Source of the DNA: Stephanodiscus triporus
Taxonomy: Eukaryota; Bacillariophyta; Thalassiosirophyceae; Thalassiosirales; Thalassiosiraceae
Direction: 5' to 3'
Length of the DNA: 11,982 nucleotides
Assembly: GCA_036939755.1 (NCBI GenBank)
Contig: JALLAZ010000798.1
Location: forward strand, 1-11,982
The translations under genes were made by a program, and so were the position numbers. This document shows positions 1 to 8,400 of the stretch, in pieces (position 1 is the stretch's first letter; each line of letters opens with the position of its first letter). Under the pieces are notes generated by a model. That model saw nothing but the letters and a program-made list of their open reading frames with translations. It did not search any database and was not told the DNA's origin.

Positions 1-366
1 TTCCAAAAAAAGTGTTAGAAAAGGGGGCGATTCACAATAGGGTTTAAACTCGTACTCGCATTAAACTCGTACTCAACGCACGGCAAGCTAGGTACTCTTT
101 CTGCGTAGGAGTCAGTACATTCTTGTCGTCAAAACTCTCGCTCGGAGGATGGAGGCAGGCAGGGAGCTGGTAGCAGGACGACGGAGAGAAATCACCACAA
201 ATAATACACACTAATAGGAAGCAATAGAACGGCGACGATTTCGGGTTGGCATTGTCCAAGTATAGGAGCAGCAAAGACGAGAGGGAAAAGACGAGCGCCA
301 AGCAATTCATCGGGGACATCGAAAAGATCTTTCGGAATACACCAAAAAACGCGGCACGAAGTACCT
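1..366. other. 5' flank and leader of the Sec22 gene
   Basis: No gene is supported here. The stretch precedes the Sec22 start codon at 367 and probably holds its promoter and 5' UTR. No clear TATA box is visible, although an AT-rich patch lies near 195-215. No in-frame ATG precedes 367 within the open stretch I read back to about 290, which supports 367 as the start. A small direct repeat lies at 44-74 and is listed separately. A minus-strand frame of 91 codons with a hydrophobic N-terminus overlaps this region but has no recognisable homology and would run antisense to the leader. Confidence 0.5.
44..74. repeat. Short direct repeat, 14 bp twice with 17-bp period
   Basis: The 14-mer ttaaactcgtactc occurs at 44-57 and again at 61-74. 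The copies are identical and separated by three bases. This may be a small tandem duplication or a pair of upstream binding sites for Sec22 transcription; the sequence alone does not decide. Confidence 0.6.
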
Positions 367-1268
367 ATGCCTCCGCTGCTGACCTTCGTGGCGCGCCTGT
401 CGGACGGACTGCCCCTGGTGGCGAACACCGCCCCCGACCTCGGCCAGGGCGTGACGCAGGATCACAAGAACCAGGCGAAGGACATACTGAGAGGCCTCGG
501 AGGCACGGCGAGGTACGTGGGAATGTTGTATCACCTTTGCTTATTGTTTTTTTTTTGTCGGCATCATTTTGCCAGGAGTATCGTCTTTTGTCGATTTCGC
601 CTCGTGGCATCCTGCCGTGACGACCGTCGAAATAACGCCACACTTCCGTGGAGACCGAACCCCCCACACCCGTTCGTCGGATCCTCACATCATCGAAAAT
701 ACTTTCCCTCCCCCCTTCGTCCAAAAGCTCGTCCGCGAAGATGTCGATAGACACCACGAACGGCCTCCTCTTCCACTACCTCGTTCGGGACTCTCTCTGC
801 TATCTAACGTTGACGGAACGATCGTACCCGAAGAGGCTCGCGTTCCTCTACCTCGAGGAGGTCGCGGACGCATTCGTCGAGTCGATGGTGAACGACTACG
901 GCGATCCGGGATGGAGGGACGCGATCGCCACCACCGCGCGTCCGTACGCGTACATCAAATTCGACCTCGTCATACAGCGAAGGAGGAAGGACTTCGTCGA
1001 CCCAACGTCCAGGCAGAACACCACGAAGCTCAACGAGGACCTGGCGGACATACAGAGCATCATGAGGAAGAACATCAACGAGGTGTTGAACAGGGGAGAG
1101 AAGCTCGAGCACGTGTCGTCCATAAGCAACAACCTCGTGGCCGAGAGCAAGAAGTTCAAATGGGGGGCGAAGAAACTTACGTGGCAGGCGATGTTGAATC
1201 AGTACGGGCCGATCGTCGCCGCGGGGTCGTTCGTATTCTTCATCCTTTACATGAAGTTCTTCTGGTAG
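367..1268 (+). CDS. SEC22: Vesicle-trafficking R-SNARE Sec22, two exons
   Basis: Sec22 is the R-SNARE of ER-Golgi transport, anchored by a C-terminal membrane segment. Exon 1 is 367-512 and exon 2 is 728-1268, giving 228 residues. The start MPPLLTFVARLSDGLPL matches the beginning of the Sec22 longin domain, and the exon 2 parts NGLLFHYLV, CYLTLTE and YPKRLAFLYLEE match the rest of it. The SNARE motif follows (about 145-200: DLADIQSIMRKNINEVLNRG), with the zero-layer arginine at about R171, then a hydrophobic tail anchor at about 208-228 ending at the stop. The length is close to human SEC22B. The donor is AG|GTACGT at 513; the acceptor after AAAAG at 727 restores the frame with a split serine codon. 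The gene converges with Imp3. The family call is very secure; the acceptor choice is well supported because the nearer AG at 739-740 breaks the frame. Confidence 0.94.
513..727 (+). other. Intron of SEC22 (215 bp)
   Basis: GT-AG intron inferred from the frame change between the longin-domain halves. The donor is AG|GTACGT. The acceptor is preceded by a C/T-rich run (ccctccccccttcgtccaaaag). The phase is 2. An oligo-T run lies near 547-556. If it were retained, the exon 1 frame would continue and stop in the intron region. Confidence 0.85.
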
Positions 1269-1287
1269 ACGTCGGTCGATTCGATCG

Positions 1288-1319
1288 GGGTTATAAAGGG
1301 GGGGGGGGTTGAGGGGGGG
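1288..1319 (+). other. G-rich stretch in the SEC22 3' flank, possible G-quadruplex
   Basis: Starting about 20 bases after the Sec22 stop there is GGGG, then TTATAAA, then a run of about ten G, then TTGA, then seven G. The long run can supply two G-tracts, so four tracts are available for an intramolecular quadruplex in the RNA or DNA. It could affect mRNA 3' processing, but it may equally be a simple G-run. Confidence 0.4.
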
Positions 1320-1783
1320 AATATCCACCAGAGGCAACGAGTTGTGTTTCTTACTCTACCATAGAGAGAAACAATACAGTTAAGGCAGGGAGCTGAAGCA
1401 TCAAGAAAAAAATGGAATACTTATCACTCATTCGAGGAACATACGAATAAGTCATCTGATGCAGCACTCGTGATCCAACTTTTGCAGAGACGAAGTAGCA
1501 GATTACTTCGACAATATGCCAAGTCATCTCGTGTAACATGGGCCAGTATAGTACATGTTTTGTTAGGGATTTCGCAATGCAGACACTGCGAACATTGCAC
1601 GTTGATTTTTTCCTTTATCAATGATATTTTTTGTTGCATCATCCAGGAAATTACAAAACATAACACAAATCAATGAATACAGACAGTGGATGTATGTTTT
1701 ACTTATTTCTCGAGCAAATATATAACGCACCATGGTCATGACGAAAAATGATGCGAATGACGACTAATCTTATCATGGGTTGC

Positions 1784-1839
1784 GTGAGTCGCGAGACAAA
1801 ATTCGTCGGATCAGGGGTCGGGTGAGTTGCGAGGTAAAA
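1784..1839. repeat. Imperfect 18-bp direct repeat pair
   Basis: gtgagtcgcgagacaaaa at 1784-1801 and gtgagttgcgaggtaaaa at 1822-1839 differ at three positions, all transitions. The copies are 38 bp apart. They lie in the Sec22/Imp3 intergenic region, about 135 bp beyond the Imp3 stop. No function is evident. Confidence 0.5.
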
Positions 1840-1972
1840 GTGGCGTTTCAAAATTGTGGAGTATTACGATATGTAAAAATCATTTAAGCCCCTACTCTCT
1901 TACGAACTACCTCTATATAACTTCCGTAGGCGTCGCGGGTAGGCCGCTATCCGAACGACCGCACCGATTTTT

Positions 1973-2518
1973 TTACATCATATCGAAATCATCCAACTTG
2001 TCATTGTACCTCTGGACAGTCGTCCTGACCTTGCTGCCGTCCACCCATGTGACGAAGTCCTCCATCCCGCGCGTGACCAAGAACGCCGGATCCGTGACGA
2101 CATTCGGACCAACGCGCACCTGACCCTGCTCAATGAACGTGATCGCCATCTTGGGCGTCTGGGCCATCCTCATCCGGACCATGACGATGGGCAGCCTCCG
2201 TCGGCAGATGGCGCTCGCGGTAATCTCCTCCGCCTTCTTCAGCGATTTCGTCGTGGTCAGTATGCCGATGTTGTAAAGCTTGTCGAGCAGCTGGTCCGTC
2301 ATGGCTATGCGGAATGCGTCATCGGACGGGAGAGTCTTTAATTTGTTCGTCAGCTTCGTGACTTGGCCGCAGATGCGAGTGTATGCAACGTAATCTTCGC
2401 GGTTTTGGATGTGATACCGTCGGAGGATTTTTGCCACGCGGATGTTATCGTCGCCCTTCCATTGGTAGAGGCTGACCTTGCGGAGGAGCTTCTGCTCGTG
2501 ATGTTTTAGTTGTCGCAT
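1973..2518 (-). CDS. IMP3: U3 snoRNP protein Imp3 (S4 domain)
   Basis: Imp3 belongs to the U3 small nucleolar ribonucleoprotein in the nucleolar SSU processome. It helps U3 snoRNA pair with pre-rRNA for early 18S processing. The frame encodes 181 residues with no intron. Recognisable blocks are the N-terminal LKHHEQKLL, IQNREDYVAYTRICGQV at about 37-53, the LLDKLYNIGIL block, SAICRRRLPIVM near 105-115, and the S4 RNA-binding core FIEQGQVRVGPNVVTDPAFL followed by VTRGMEDFVTWVDGSK and a DDFD tail. The yeast and human proteins share these in the same order and have nearly the same length (about 183-184). The N-terminus is one residue shorter than the MVRKLK of other species, so the start at 2518 is credible. 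The gene is read towards Sec22 and is divergent from the small frame at 2839. Confidence 0.95.
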   Translation of the reverse strand: MRQLKHHEQKLLRKVSLYQWKGDDNIRVAKILRRYHIQNREDYVAYTRICGQVTKLTNKLKTLPSDDAFRIAMTDQLLDKLYNIGILTTTKSLKKAEEITASAICRRRLPIVMVRMRMAQTPKMAITFIEQGQVRVGPNVVTDPAFLVTRGMEDFVTWVDGSKVRTTVQRYNDKLDDFDMM

Positions 2519-2838
2519 TATTGATGGTGGCGATGTTATTATTCTGAGCGCGCGAATATTCAGCGTTGTCTCTATCGACCACCCTATTCTTCCCCCTGAT
2601 CCCGACCCCTTCGTTCCTCTCTTTTAATGGTCAATAAAATTTATTGTTAGATACATCATAGCGTACAACATAAAAGGAACTTACGGAACAGAGTTTTTGT
2701 GTGGGCGGAGCGGAGAGTGGGGAAGGAGTTTCAGTCTGGCCTTGGTTCGCGTATTCTCTCCCCCTTTTTCCCGAGCAACAGTTTCACCATCACACCTTTC
2801 TCTCGCCACCGTTCCAATAGACGAATACTGTTAGGAGA
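2519..2838. promoter_or_regulatory. Divergent intergenic region between IMP3 and the 50-aa frame
   Basis: This 320-bp stretch separates the Imp3 start (minus) from a small plus-strand frame and presumably contains the Imp3 promoter, with a possible bidirectional role. A perfect 7-bp inverted repeat with a one-base centre lies at 2632-2646 (caataaa/tttattg), placing an AATAAA hexamer on both strands. A G-rich stretch follows at about 2701-2730. A 61-codon frame from 2699 has no protein-like features and is not called. Confidence 0.4.
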
Positions 2839-2991
2839 ATGGTGGAGATTAGTAAATTATACGAGTCGCTCTCGACTCCGATGACAATATTCATTGGCGC
2901 TATGTTGGTTATGCAGGCGCTGGCCTTCGGAGCGTGGATGGTGATGATGCTGAGGGAAGGAAAGAACAACGAGAAAGAAAAACAGAGCTGA
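2839..2991 (+). CDS. Candidate 50-aa single-pass membrane microprotein
   Basis: A short frame not recognised as any known family. It encodes 50 residues. A polar N-terminus (MVEISKLYESLSTP) is followed by one hydrophobic span at about 15-38 (TIFIGAMLVMQALAF...MVMML) and then a charged tail (REGKNNEKEKQS). The layout of one helix plus a flanking basic tail is typical of small ER or mitochondrial membrane subunits, but no specific match comes to mind. The start context is GAGAATGG, with purine at -3. It is divergent from Imp3, and an AATAAA hexamer lies about 80 bp past its stop at 3074-3079, where a poly(A) signal could sit. Many Met codons in the helix and a clean charge boundary favour a real protein, but the length allows chance. 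It could also be the last exon of a longer spliced gene. Confidence 0.45.
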   Translation: MVEISKLYESLSTPMTIFIGAMLVMQALAFGAWMVMMLREGKNNEKEKQS

Positions 2992-3110
2992 GAAATATCG
3001 CCCGGCGTGGGAAGTATCTGGGAGTTTCCGATTGAGATGAATTTAATCTTATCACAGTAGTATTAGACGCAGCAATAAATGTGGCAAGCGATACATCATT
3101 ATCGCCATAA

Positions 3111-3133
3111 GGAGCACCTAACGGAGCACCTAA
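3111..3133. repeat. 11-bp tandem repeat
   Basis: ggagcacctaa is present at 3111-3121 and 3123-3133, a 12-bp period with one base between the copies. It is probably a small local duplication. Confidence 0.6.
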
Positions 3134-3251
3134 TGGAAAGCCTTACTGTTGAAATAAGAGGTCTTACCGTATCAGCGTTTTATCCCTAAATGCTCCTGAA
3201 TGCCCATGTATCGAGAATTAAGAGACCCAGGTGTGGATGACACCAGTTGTG

Positions 3252-3291
3252 TATTCTATCATACATGTCTCTGAAACTGTATGGTAGAATG
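3252..3291. other. Imperfect hairpin, 14-bp stem and 12-nt loop
   Basis: The left arm tattctatcataca (3252-3265) pairs with tgtatggtagaatg (3278-3291) over 14 consecutive positions, 12 Watson-Crick and two G-U (3252/3291 and 3259/3284) when read as plus-strand RNA. The loop is tgtctctgaaac. A second possible helix outside it joins gatgac (3235-3240) with gtcatc (3291-3296) in an alternative fold. The hairpin may be part of a small RNA, a 3' UTR element or a decayed MITE. It lies between two genes and neither side shows a target-site duplication that I can see. Confidence 0.55.
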
Positions 3292-3533
3292 TCATCATCA
3301 CTTACTAAGCATTACTCCTTCATGAAGTTGATGATAAGAATATAATTGAATGCTGACCTGATATAATTAGTAACACAAGCTGTTAACTTTTATCCAACTA
3401 TCCTTCAAGGAACAAAAAGTGTCCGTTAATACCAAATATACTGATTAGACTGGACTTTTATCTTCGTTGTAGTGAAAGCAATGCGCGGACATGAATTGAA
3501 GCGAGATGAGCAATTCAAACTCAGACCATTCAC

Positions 3534-5208
3534 TCATTTTGGCCTTGCAAGCGAAGCAGCGTATCGTTGCTCTCTCTTAAGGCGCCTTGCTTCCTCACGC
3601 TTGATTCGTGCAGATAATCTTTTGGCATCATTCGCGGCAGAGATGGCGTTCACTGGACGTCGTCCCTTCTCTACATCATCACGAGAATTCACAAAAAGCA
3701 TTTTCTGTTCCTCGAAAAGCCGAACGGCATATTCGTACAGCTTGATATCAAGCGCATTCATTTGAGCGAGAAGTTCCCATGCAGGACTCCCCAGTTCCAC
3801 CTGGGTAACACACGGAGATAAAATTATGTGGGTAAGAAACTGTTCGAGGAAATACTGAGAAAACATTCATCCGACCATGCGTGCCCCCCCCCCAATTCTT
3901 TGCCTCCTATCTATGATCTCCGACTGGCGCGGTCGCCTCCCCAAGCCACTCCCCCTTACTCCTTGGGCGTGGCGTCTGCGCGCACTCACCTCGGGGTGGG
4001 GATTTGAATTAGACTTTTTGCCCTTGACAAAGAATCGCTTCATACACTTTCCTTGCTTTTCGGACTCATCAATGCCCATGACAGCATTGAATCGATGAAT
4101 GCTCTCCTCAAACTCATCCATGAGTCCCACGATGAAGCGATCTTCTACAGTTCTCTTGGCAAGCTCCAAATCCAATTCGTTCGGGCCGTCGAATTGTGTT
4201 TTCCCGGCTAGCTTCCTGACCATGTGATTGTTGTCAAAGTTTTGGGATTGGGCCCATTCGAGGATGTCCATGTTCTAAATGGCGGAGGCGACAATAGCAT
4301 TAATTAGATTTGGACGGGTGTTAAAAAGGGAGAGTGTGCGCGAAGAAGTTTCAGACAAACCTTCCAGTCCGGTCGGTAGGTGTTTTCCCAATCCCTGAGT
4401 AATACGAATGATGCGTGTCATCGTCAGCGAAGAAAAAAAAGATGAGCACGTGATATGATCATCGCGAGATCTGCAACAAATTGAACAGAACTTACGCAAT
4501 CTGTAGGTAGTAAAACTTGCTAACTAGCCTATCGACAGGGTGCCTGAGCATTACCATGGCACGCCCCTTATGTGATGGATCAAACAAGTGCTGAATGGCT
4601 CTTTTCGGGTAGGGTGAAATGAACATATCAACCTGTCCTGACGCGACCAGACCCAATTTCTCAGCTTCAAATATCAATGATGGCGTTGATAGTACTCGAT
4701 TGTTTAAAAGAAAGCATTTGTAGATGGCCTTTACAGTGGACCCTCCGCTCTGTGCGCACGTGATTAAAATGGAGTGAAAGTTAGAGTGTTCCTAGTAGAA
4801 TTGCATGTCGGGATTGGCCTCTCTGGCACTGACCTTGGGTATGTGCCAAAAAAGGACCGTCTCATTCACTGGGTCCGGTGTCCCAGTATTTGGCAGAAGG
4901 TTGGCTTGCGCCCAGGGGTACATGAAGGGAACAGAGTCCTCCCCACCGATTGCACCCTCAACTTCTTGTTCGAATGGATCAATTTCATCTTCGACTTGAG
5001 CTTTTATGTGGCGTCTGCCCCGATCTATCCGCCGATCGCCGGACGCTAGCAACCCCCGGCGTAATGATTGAGTTCGTGACCCTCCATCATCATCCTCCGC
5101 CGAAAACAAAAGGGTATATCCATCGAATACCGATGCGATCACGCAGGCGCCGCCGATGATGACAGCGATGGCCTTCGCCCTTTTTAGTCTGCAATTGGCG
5201 AGCGCCAT
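3534..5208 (-). CDS. Type II membrane sulfotransferase (Sulfotransferase_2 family), five exons
   Basis: Family members transfer sulfate from PAPS to a carbohydrate or glycan acceptor in the Golgi lumen; the acceptor here is unknown. Exons, in transcript order, are 5208-4834, 4749-4496, 4394-4361, 4274-3990 and 3800-3534, giving 404 residues. A hydrophobic signal anchor lies at about 11-35. The 5'-phosphosulfate loop is FWHIPKSGGST at 120-130, and the PAPS 3'-phosphate site is LRHPVDRLVSKFYY at 193-206 (R194 and S202 are the expected ligands). Further family blocks are DWENTYRPDW at 211-220, FIVGLMDEFEESI at about 268-280, and NALDIKLYEYAVRLF in exon 5, followed by a basic, probably helical tail (about 365-404). 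Introns are GT-AG with phases 0, 2, 0 and 0, and each junction restores conserved motifs. Exon 3 is only 34 nt. The gene lies 290 bp downstream of the ankyrin gene on the same strand. The exon structure is inferred without transcripts. Confidence 0.87.
3801..3989 (-). other. Sulfotransferase intron 4 (189 bp)
   Basis: The donor is GAG|GTGAGT, a strong match, and the acceptor is TGTTACCCAG. The phase is 0. It joins NSNPHPE to VELGSPAWELL. It is longer than the other three introns and contains a run of nine C on the plus strand near 3885-3893. Confidence 0.85.
4275..4360 (-). other. Sulfotransferase intron 3 (86 bp)
   Basis: The donor is AAG|GTTTGT and the acceptor is CCATTTAG. The phase is 0. 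It joins the 34-nt microexon (DWENTYRPDWK) to NMDILEWAQ. Confidence 0.82.
4395..4495 (-). other. Sulfotransferase intron 2 (101 bp)
   Basis: The donor is GC|GTAAGT after KFYYLQI and the acceptor is ATTACTCAG. The phase is 2, and the junction codon GC+G gives alanine. Unspliced, the next codon would be a stop. Confidence 0.85.
4750..4833 (-). other. Sulfotransferase intron 1 (84 bp)
   Basis: The donor is AAG|GTCAGT and the acceptor ends GCGCACAG, phase 0. Splicing joins FWHIPK to SGGST and so completes the PAPS-binding loop. Read without splicing, the frame gives VSAREANPD and soon stops. Confidence 0.9.
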
Positions 5209-5498
5209 GGTCCGTTGTCTGGGCGGGGTGCGGGGTCGGTTTGTTGGGTGTGGGTTTCGTGAATACCTAAGTACTCCCCTAATGCACTTCTTGTGACTGT
5301 GACCTCACTCAGCTGCGCTCGATACCAATTCCTATCTACGATATTGAATAGTTTCGCCGGCGCTCAGTGCTCGGCGTTAGCCGAGCAGAGAAGCTCTTTT
5401 AGCAAAAATACGATAGGAAAACCAATCACGATGAGGTTGTAATGCGTAGTAGTAGATATACTTGTATTGTACAAAAAGATTCCAAAGAAAGATCTAGA
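5209..5498 (-). promoter_or_regulatory. Spacer between the ankyrin gene and the sulfotransferase
   Basis: This is 290 bp between two genes on the same strand, so it holds the 3' UTR of the ankyrin-pseudokinase gene and the promoter of the sulfotransferase. No canonical AATAAA is visible close to the ankyrin stop. Nothing else stands out. Confidence 0.4.
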
Positions 5499-8400
5499 TC
5501 ACCGTGGCTTGTGCGATATTACACTGGTGCCTAGCCCATTCTCGTCCGTCCAGAATGGGTGATCAAGGACATCTGATATAGTTAGGGATCTTGAGGATTT
5601 AAGCGGACAGAGACAACTCAATATCAAATCCACTCCAGTTGCAGCTATACCCTCCGATGATAATTTCCGCGACAGTTTTCCAAGATGGTTATCATTCCAA
5701 GTTAGAATGCATAGCGAGGCATGGAGATTGTCGTCCTTCTCCATGAAATCCTTAAACAATGACTCTCCCGCCAGAACTTCATACATGAGCTTACCGAATG
5801 CCCATACATCGACAGTCGGCTCCGCTACCAATGATGGGGCAAGCGCTGCAATATGATTCTCATGATTGGTTTTGCAGCGCGCTAACACGAAGGCCTCAGG
5901 TGGTGAGTGCAACCCCAAGCGACAAGCAGAGAACAGTTCGCCAGTGACAACAGAACCAAGAAGACCTGTCAACTTCCACCGTTTACCAAATTTTCCCACA
6001 TTGTGAGAATGCACAGATCCATGAATGATATTTTCCCCGTGCAATTTTCCTAATGACTTCGCAATTGCGCGCAGGATATATCTACTCTTTCTGAAATGCT
6101 TGATTCTACGGTGATAAGACATTCCATCTAAAACATTTGCCAGACTCATCACTGGTTTATCAGCTGAAATACAATACCGCAGCAACGAACCATTCGACTC
6201 TGCATCAGCCACAGTATGATGATTTATTTCTTCGAATAGCTCTGTATCAAGTGCAACGTTTTGCAGGTGCTCAGCATCTATCGCGTATGACTTAGCATCG
6301 GCATAATAGACAAGGGTGACTTTTTTCCCATTTTGTATCGGGTCGTCATTTGCGCCATAGTCGATTGCGTCAAACTTTTTTGCATGCCATGAAAATGCAT
6401 GGTTCTTCTGACCATGTAAAATTTCGAAACGACGTAAAAACATTAGGCTCCTTCTCAGCTCCTCCTTACACAATGGAGTTGCACACGCAGCAACTGTCCT
6501 GCCTTCACAACTATGCTTTGCTATTGCAAGGGAAAGTGCTTCTTTTTGAGGATGGGAGCAGAGAGCAAGAATTTCTTTCACAACATCGACGTACAAGTCA
6601 CTAGATTCGCAGATAAGGTAGGACCAGCTTGCTCCAAATCCATCGCGTAAGATTGCCCGTCCCTCGGCTCCAAGATCTATTGGGAGATCTATAATTGAAA
6701 TGGCGAGAATGATTTCTCGTTGCAAGGAGTTACGGCAAGCAAGTTCAATGGGGAGCATTCCTTCCCCGTCTGGAATTGTTGCGATGCGTGGAGTTGATTT
6801 GAGAATTGATAGAACTATACCCGCATCGTAGAAGTCTCTGTCAAGAGCCAGATGAAGTGCAGTTTGTGAGTCAGAGTTTCTCTCGAGCGCAGCGAAGTTC
6901 TCGCCATTCCCTCTGAGAAGAGCCTCAACTGCTTGCCTACCTGCTTGTGACTTGATTGCTGCAGTTATCGGGGTTTCACCTTCATTGTTTTTCCACGTGT
7001 CAATAGCTCGTAAATCGTCTGGTAAGATTTGTTCTGGATTGTCGGATGTCATGAAAGGAAATGCATCATTAACAGTTGGTAATGTTTCAAAGCTCCTGTT
7101 CTTGTCAGGAGATGCTCCGTGTTCCATCTTCATGTCTTGGATGGTCACCATGAGAAGATTGATTACAATTGCCGCATCTTTCCCTCGCAGTAACGTTGAC
7201 GCAGTGTGAAGGGGTGTGTTGCCATCATTATCTTTTACACCAACGGCGCCAGGGAACATAGTCAAAAGCAATTCAACTGCTTGAATGCACGTGGCGAATA
7301 AGTCGCAAGAAATAATTGCCAAGTGCAACGGCAATAGGCCGTCATGATTTTGAACAGAAGCCGCGCCAGGGAAGAGCCGTCCAAGCTCCTCTATCATTAT
7401 TATGTTTCCAGATGCTGAAGCCATATGAAGAGGCAGATTCCCTTCTATGTCAAGTTTATAAACGACTTTGGGATCATAATCAATGATGCTTTCCACTAGT
7501 TGCTTTGGTAAAACGGTATTGGCGGCATCATGTTGTCCTCCACCAAACAGAGATAGTGTGTGCACTAAGGATTGATCATTTCTCACATCTTTCATTTCCA
7601 TCAACCATGGATTAGCACATAATAAATATGAAAGTTGTTTCCAATTTCTGCTCTCGATAGTTCGCAACGCTTGATGGTAACGTTTTGTGATGAGCTGCGG
7701 TGACATTAACATAGAGCGCATTTTCGCAGCGTAGCTCATGTCATGAAAGTCAGCAACGTCACTTTCTGCACAATCCGTATCAATTATTGTGGGTTCTGAG
7801 CGATCAGTGAAAAGAGACTTGACAATATTCGTAAAATCAATATGAGAAAGGCTTCTCGACAATTTTTTTGTCCCTACAACATCACTTTTTTTCGCGTCTC
7901 TGGCACCCTCGTCAATAAGAGAACCCGGCAGATGTCTAATCATGGAATCAGTTTGATTTTCTTCAGCTGACGTAACTTTGCCCTCGACTCTTATGTTTAG
8001 TCGGCTCAGTTGGTGTCTGGGTAAAATTGTCTTTGTTCTATCATTCTTTGAATTGCACTGTGGCTGTCTATCCATCGTATGTTGAACTCCAGAGAAAAGT
8101 AGACGAAGAGTGCTGAGTCCTAGGGATGCATTTCTTTCGACCTTGGCGTGTTTTGGCTCATTTACCATGTTGTCAATGTAAACAGCATCCTGTGGATTAT
8201 TTGCTGTTTCAATTACATGCGCTAAGGTGTCTGACAGCGAATTGTTCGTTCCAGTGCGGCAGAATTGTCGAATGTTCCTTGGATTTGTCAACCATCGTGT
8301 TGCTCGATCATTCAATGCATTCATTTGTTTCAATGAAACAGTGGGAGTTCGTTGTAGGTCGTGATACTTACGCCCGTCGATACTAACTGCTGAAACGATA

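Larger units (their letters stand above)
1269..1972. other. Convergent intergenic region between SEC22 and IMP3
   Basis: The stretch holds the 3' flanks of two convergent genes. No protein-coding frame here looks real, and I see no tRNA or snRNA hallmarks. Visible details are a G-rich stretch at about 1288-1319, just after the Sec22 stop, and a pair of imperfect 18-bp direct repeats at 1784 and 1822, both listed separately. No canonical AATAAA lies close downstream of either stop codon. Confidence 0.6.
2992..3533. other. Intergenic region with a hairpin and a short tandem repeat
   Basis: No coding frame is supported. The stretch holds the 3' flank of the small frame (AATAAA at 3074-3079), an 11-bp tandem repeat at 3111-3133, a strong imperfect hairpin at 3252-3291, and the 3' flank of the minus-strand sulfotransferase. 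I looked for a tRNA-like internal promoter and found none. Confidence 0.55.

Noticed and set aside
44..319. Minus-strand frame of 91 codons with a signal-peptide-like N-terminus
   Set aside because: It lies antisense to the Sec22 leader, has no recognisable domain beyond a hydrophobic start, and has no neighbouring exon that continues it.
246..620. Plus-strand frame from an ATG at 246 through the Sec22 first exon
   Set aside because: It is out of frame with the conserved Sec22 exon 1, and its sequence resembles no protein family.
741..1268. Sec22 starting at the ATG at 741 without an upstream exon
   Set aside because: It would lack the first half of the longin domain, which is present and conserved in the exon at 367-512.
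804..1337. Minus-strand 177-codon frame antisense to Sec22 exon 2
   Set aside because: It is a shadow of the conserved Sec22 frame; no family features.
156..1396. Shared 12-mer ggcagggagctg near 159 and near 1385
   Set aside because: A single short match at this spacing could be chance; no extended similarity was found around it.
3867..4271. Minus-strand frame continuing past residue E316 of the sulfotransferase (RRRHAQGVRGSG...)
   Set aside because: It reads through a strong GTGAGT donor, and the following exon with NALDIKLYEYA restores the family sequence. The extra residues are intron.
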